Part shown: piece after piece, positions 34,481-37,957 of the stretch
How the letters are laid out: each line of letters starts with the position of its first letter
Position numbering within the stretch: position 1 is the first letter of the stretch
Assembly (NCBI RefSeq): GCF_004348515.1
Contig: NZ_SMKH01000040.1
Span: 1-37,957 of the forward strand
Origin: Actinomadura sp. KC345
GTDB lineage: Bacteria; Actinomycetota; Actinomycetes; Streptosporangiales; Streptosporangiaceae
Length of the DNA stretch: 37,957 bases
Direction of reading: 5' to 3'
Made by a program: the position numbers and the translations under genes
Notes under the pieces: model-generated
Told to the model about the DNA's origin: nothing
What the model saw: the letters and a program-made list of their open reading frames with translations, nothing else
Database searches by the model: none

Positions 34481-35509
34481 ATGACGGACAGTATCGCCCG
34501 TGAGGGGGCGGCCTCCCCTGCCTCCCGCGAGACCGGGCGGGCGGACGACCACCTGCTGGCGGCGGAGCTCGCCGGCACGGCGGGCCGTCTGCTGCTGGGC
34601 GTGCGGGACGAGGTCGGGTTCGCCGACGGGCGTGCCCTGAAGGACACGGGCGACCTCCGGGCGCACGAGTACCTCATGGAGGCGCTGGCCGAGCGCTGCC
34701 CCGGCGACGCCGTCCTGTCCGAGGAGGGCCGTTCCTCGGCCGCGGGCAAGCGGTCGCGCGGCGATGACCGTGCCCCCACCCGCAACACCGCCGACGCCGA
34801 GCGGCTCACGGCCGATCGGGTGTGGATCGTCGACCCGCTGGACGGCACCCGCGAGTTCTCCGAGGAGGGCCGCCGCGACTGGGCCGTGCACGTGGCGCTG
34901 TGGCGGCGCGACCCGTCCGGCGGGGGCCGGCTCGTGGCCGGGGCGGTGGCGCTCCCGGCGCAGGGCCTGACGCTCCGGACGGACGCGACCGGAGGCGCGT
35001 CGCTCGTCCGCGTCGGCCCGGGGGAGCCCGACCCCGTGACGGGCGGTTCGGAGGCGGGGCGCACGACGCCGCGTGAGGTGCCGCTGCACGTCCCCGCGCC
35101 CGACGCCGGCAAGCTCCGCATCGCGGTCAGCCGCACGCGGCCGCCGGAGTTCGTGCGACGGCTGGCCGAGCGTGTCGAAAAGGCGGTTCCGGGGGGTGTG
35201 GGGGGTCGTCCCCCCTCGGAGGGCATGGATGTGGAACTGGTGCCGATCGGTTCTGCGGGGGCGAAGATCTCCGCGGTGCTGCTCGGCGAGGTCGACGCGT
35301 ACGTCCACGCGGGCGGCCAGTACGAGTGGGATTCGGCCGCGCCGGCGGCGGTGGCGCTGGGCGCCGGGGCGCACGCGTCCCGGATCGACGGGTCCGTTTT
35401 GGAGTACAACCGGGAGGACCCTCTACTCCCGGATATCCTGGTGTGCCATCCCGTGTCGGCGTCGACGCTGCTGACCGGCATCCGGGAAGTGAGCGGCGAC
35501 CTGCCCTGA
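34481..35509 (+). CDS. cysQ: 3'(2'),5'-bisphosphate nucleotidase CysQ
   Basis: A 342-residue member of the inositol monophosphatase fold that removes phosphate from PAP or PAPS in sulfate assimilation. Metal-site motifs: LSEEGR, IVDPLDGTREF, and the C-terminal GGQYEWDSAAPAAVA. It is longer than the usual CysQ (about 250-270). Extra stretches include the N-terminus and a Gly/Pro segment PGGVGGRPPSEG encoded by G- and C-runs (35189-35216) that resembles the repeat unit near ispE. It precedes cysD on the same strand after a small hairpin. Confidence 0.9.
   Translation: MTDSIAREGAASPASRETGRADDHLLAAELAGTAGRLLLGVRDEVGFADGRALKDTGDLRAHEYLMEALAERCPGDAVLSEEGRSSAAGKRSRGDDRAPTRNTADAERLTADRVWIVDPLDGTREFSEEGRRDWAVHVALWRRDPSGGGRLVAGAVALPAQGLTLRTDATGGASLVRVGPGEPDPVTGGSEAGRTTPREVPLHVPAPDAGKLRIAVSRTRPPEFVRRLAERVEKAVPGGVGGRPPSEGMDVELVPIGSAGAKISAVLLGEVDAYVHAGGQYEWDSAAPAAVALGAGAHASRIDGSVLEYNREDPLLPDILVCHPVSASTLLTGIREVSGDLP
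35189..35216 (-). repeat. Repeat-array-like segment inside cysQ
   Basis: CCGGGGGGTGTGGGGGGTCG followed by a T and six C matches the reverse complement of the 42-bp repeat unit (CCGGGGGGTCTGGGGGGTCG followed by six C) except for one substitution and one extra T. Confidence 0.55.
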
Positions 35510-35530
35510 CCCGCCCGGTGTCCCGGCGGG
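35510..35530 (+). terminator. Small hairpin after cysQ
   Basis: CCCGCC-N9-GGCGGG starts at the base after the cysQ stop and is followed by ACTTTACC. Confidence 0.35.
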
Positions 35531-35629
35531 ACTTTACCGGGGCGGGCCGGCGTTCGATCCGGTGGAAGGCGCGCCCGTCGCGTGCCACCGGTTGCATCTG
35601 CCAGAAAGCGTGAAAAGAGCTCCAGAACC

Positions 35630-36547
35630 ATGCAGCGTTCCGATTATCTGCTGTCCCAGCTAGACGTCCTCGAGGCGGAGTCGATCCACATCTTCCGGGA
35701 GGTGGCGGCCGAGTTCGAGAAGCCCGTGCTGCTGTTCTCGGGCGGCAAGGACAGCATCGTGATGCTGCGGCTGGCCGAGAAGGCGTTCTGGCCGGCGCCG
35801 ATCCCGTTCCCGGTGATGCACGTCGACACCGGGCACAACTTCCCCGAGGTGATCGAGTTCCGTGACCGCCGGGTCGCCGAGACCGGCATCCGGCTGGTGG
35901 TCGCGTCGGTGCAGGCCTCGATCGACAGCGGCCGGGTGGCGGAGCAGAAGGGCCGCCGCGCGTCCCGCAACCGGCTGCAGACGACGACGCTGCTGGACGC
36001 GATCGAGGAGCACCAGTTCGACGCCGCGTTCGGCGGTGCGCGCCGCGACGAGGAGAAGGCGCGGGCGAAGGAGCGGGTGGTGTCGTTCCGCGACGAGTTC
36101 GGGCAGTGGGATCCGAAGAACCAGCGCCCGGAGCTGTGGAACCTGTTCAACACCAGGATCGTGCAGGGCGAGCACGTGCGGGTCTTTCCGCTCTCCAACT
36201 GGACGGAACTGGACATCTGGGACTATGTGCGGCGCGAGGAGCTGGAGCTCCCGTCGATCTACTTCGCGCACGCCCGCCGGGTGTTCGAGCGGGACGGGCT
36301 GCTGCTGGACGCGCAGACCGGGTTCGCCAACCGCGGCGACGACGAGCCGGAGTTCGAGGCGACCGTCCGGTACCGGACGGTCGGTGACGCGTCCTGCACG
36401 GGCGCGGTGAAGTCGAACGCGACGAGCCTCGACCAGGTGGTCGAGGAGATCGCGGCGACGCGGATCACCGAGCGCGGGCAGACCCGCGCCGACGACCGCA
36501 CCAGTGAGGCCGCGATGGAGGACCGCAAGAAGGAGGGCTACTTCTGA
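35630..36547 (+). CDS. cysD: Sulfate adenylyltransferase subunit 2
   Basis: A 305-residue PP-loop ATP sulfurylase small subunit that, with CysN, forms adenylyl sulfate (APS). Motifs: LLFSGGKDSIVMLRLAEKAF, VMHVDTGHNFPEVIEFRD, AFGGARRDEEKARAKERV, SNWTELDIWDY and RYRTVGDASCTGAV. ATG 35630 gives the usual MQRSDYLLSQLDVLEAESIH start, with a weak ribosome site. Its last base is shared with the cysN start. Confidence 0.97.
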   Translation: MQRSDYLLSQLDVLEAESIHIFREVAAEFEKPVLLFSGGKDSIVMLRLAEKAFWPAPIPFPVMHVDTGHNFPEVIEFRDRRVAETGIRLVVASVQASIDSGRVAEQKGRRASRNRLQTTTLLDAIEEHQFDAAFGGARRDEEKARAKERVVSFRDEFGQWDPKNQRPELWNLFNTRIVQGEHVRVFPLSNWTELDIWDYVRREELELPSIYFAHARRVFERDGLLLDAQTGFANRGDDEPEFEATVRYRTVGDASCTGAVKSNATSLDQVVEEIAATRITERGQTRADDRTSEAAMEDRKKEGYF

Positions 36548-37875
36548 TGGCCGGCAACGAGCCCTCGGGCAGGACGGAGCCCTCGGGCAAGACGGAGCCC
36601 TCGGGCAAGACGATGGACCTCCTGCGGTTCGCGACCGCCGGAAGCGTCGACGACGGCAAGTCCACGCTGATCGGCCGGCTGCTGTTCGACTCGAAGTCGA
36701 TCTTCGAGGACCAGCTGGAGTCGGTGGAGAAGACCAGCGTCGACCGGGGCGAGGAGTACACGAACCTGGCGCTGCTGACCGACGGGCTGCGCGCCGAGCG
36801 GGAGCAGGGCATCACGATCGACGTCGCCTACCGCTACTTCGCGACGCCGCGCCGCAAGTTCATCATCGCCGACACACCCGGGCACATCCAGTACACCCGC
36901 AACATGGTGACGGGCGCCTCCACCGCCGACCTGGCGATCATCCTCGTGGACGCCCGCAAGGGCATCCTGGAGCAGTCGCGGCGGCACGCGTTCCTGACGA
37001 CGCTGCTCCAGGTCCCGCACCTGGTCGTGGCGGTCAACAAGATGGACCTGGTCGACTACGACCGGGGCACCTACGAGCGGATCGTGGACGAGTTCACGGC
37101 GTTCGCCTCCAAGCTGGACGTGACGGACATGACGTTCGTCCCCATCTCGGCTCTTCACGGCGACAACGTGGTGCAGCGCAGCGTGAACATGCCGTGGTAC
37201 GAGGGGTCGTCGCTGCTGCACCACCTGGAGCACGTCCACATCGCGTCCGACCGGAACCTGATCGACGTGCGGTTCCCGGTGCAGTACGTGATCCGGCCGC
37301 ACGCGTCCACGGACCCGGACCTGCACGACTACCGCGGCTACGCCGGGCAGGTCGCGGGCGGCGTCCTCAAGCCCGGCGACGAGGTGGTGCACCTGCCGTC
37401 CGGGCTGACCACGACGATCAGCCACATCGACGGGCCGGGCGGTCCGGTCGACGAGGCGTTCGCGCCGATGTCGGTGACGCTGCGCCTGGCCGACGACATC
37501 GACATCTCCCGCGGGGACATGATCGCGCGTCCGAACAACCGTCCCGAGGTCGCGCAGGACATCGACGCGATGGTCTGCTGGATGACCCCGGACCGCGCGC
37601 TCAGCCCGCGCTCCAAGCTGGTGATCAAGCACACCACCCGCACCGCGAAGGCGCTGGTGAAGGATCTCCACTACCGCCTGGACGTCAACACCCTGCACCG
37701 CGACGAGGAGGCCACGTCGCTCGGCCTGAACGAGATCGGCCGCATCTCGCTCCGCGTGACGCAGCCGCTGTTCGCCGACGACTACGCCCGCAACCGGCTC
37801 ACCGGCGGTTTCATCCTCGTCGACGAGGCGACCAACAACACCGTGGCCGCCGGCATGATCACCGGTACCGGCTGA
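36547..37875 (+). CDS. cysN: Sulfate adenylyltransferase subunit 1 (GTPase)
   Basis: A 442-residue EF-Tu-like GTPase that drives APS synthesis by CysD. Motifs: P-loop AGSVDDGKSTLIGRLLFDSK, GITIDVAYRYF, DTPGHIQYTRNM, NKMDLVDYD. No APS-kinase (CysC) domain is fused at the C-terminus, unlike mycobacterial CysNC. The N-terminus carries a 22-residue extension with a repeated EPSGKT hexapeptide. GGAGG nine bases before ATG 36547, and coupling to the cysD stop (TGATG), support that start; ATG 36613 would be the conventional one. Confidence 0.96.
   Translation: MAGNEPSGRTEPSGKTEPSGKTMDLLRFATAGSVDDGKSTLIGRLLFDSKSIFEDQLESVEKTSVDRGEEYTNLALLTDGLRAEREQGITIDVAYRYFATPRRKFIIADTPGHIQYTRNMVTGASTADLAIILVDARKGILEQSRRHAFLTTLLQVPHLVVAVNKMDLVDYDRGTYERIVDEFTAFASKLDVTDMTFVPISALHGDNVVQRSVNMPWYEGSSLLHHLEHVHIASDRNLIDVRFPVQYVIRPHASTDPDLHDYRGYAGQVAGGVLKPGDEVVHLPSGLTTTISHIDGPGGPVDEAFAPMSVTLRLADDIDISRGDMIARPNNRPEVAQDIDAMVCWMTPDRALSPRSKLVIKHTTRTAKALVKDLHYRLDVNTLHRDEEATSLGLNEIGRISLRVTQPLFADDYARNRLTGGFILVDEATNNTVAAGMITGTG
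36559..36612 (+). repeat. Three 18-bp tandem repeats in the cysN N-terminus
   Basis: GAGCCCTCGGGCAAGACG occurs three times in direct tandem (36559-36576, with one change, then 36577-36594 and 36595-36612), encoding EPSG(R/K)T repeats ahead of the GTPase domain. Confidence 0.92.
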
Positions 37876-37882
37876 CCGGTCG

Positions 37883-37907
37883 CCGCGGGGCCCGCCGGGC
37901 CCCGCGG
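37883..37907 (+). terminator. Terminator hairpin after cysN
   Basis: A perfect 11-bp stem CCGCGGGGCCC/GGGCCCCGCGG with a 3-base loop starts eight bases after the cysN stop. It has no T-run. Confidence 0.65.
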
Positions 37908-37947
37908 CCCGCTCGCCCCGGCTCCGCCACCTCCCCCGAACCCATCT

Positions 37948-37957
37948 CTGTCTCTTA
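37948..37957. other. Probable sequencing adaptor remnant (Tn5 mosaic end)
   Basis: The last ten bases, CTGTCTCTTA, equal the first ten of the Nextera adaptor CTGTCTCTTATACACATCT. At a contig end this is most simply an untrimmed adaptor, not genomic DNA. Confidence 0.7.

Overview
The window looks like chromosomal DNA of a high-G+C actinomycete. The GTG-rich starts, the TANNNT -10 boxes close to start codons and the gene content suggest a filamentous genus such as Actinomadura (Thermomonosporaceae). The genus is an inference from style and content, not proven. The last ten bases match the start of the Tn5/Nextera mosaic-end adaptor, so the window is probably one whole draft contig.

The backbone is a housekeeping block also known from Mycobacterium tuberculosis Rv1002c-Rv1018c: pmt and rsmI (divergent), metG, tatD, rpfB, ksgA, ispE, and then glmU, prs, rplY and pth, which run in the opposite relative orientation to M. 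tuberculosis. Accessory genes are set into this backbone. Between rsmI and metG lie a zinc-ribbon orphan and four membrane glycosyltransferase genes (5178-12374): one family 2 enzyme that probably loads a polyprenyl phosphate and three GT-C-like proteins. A two-TM protein with a LURP-one/scramblase-like tail lies between tatD and rpfB. A GH26-like lipoprotein with Asp where the acid/base Glu is expected lies between ksgA and ispE. After ispE come two tiny membrane proteins, an ABC-F ATPase and an amidase. A divergent MarR/trans-aconitate methyltransferase pair with three matching operators follows, then a fatty-acid desaturase-TetR operon with its own palindromic operators.

The left end has a truncated LacI regulator with a TTA codon near its start, facing away from an MFS exporter. 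The right end has a polyprenyl sugar-phosphate transferase and a sulfate-assimilation cluster (cysQ, cysD, cysN).

The most unusual non-coding structures are: an inverted-repeat element between pmt and rsmI whose two outer ends carry matching outward promoters; a 42-bp tandem repeat array of GC hairpins before ispE, with a related sequence inside the cysQ reading frame; short direct duplications at several gene 3' ends; and a chain of hairpins ahead of rplY. No CRISPR array, phage or intact insertion sequence was seen. I found no single clearly new multi-gene system. The best candidates for new biology are the glycosyltransferase block and the promoter-bearing repeat.
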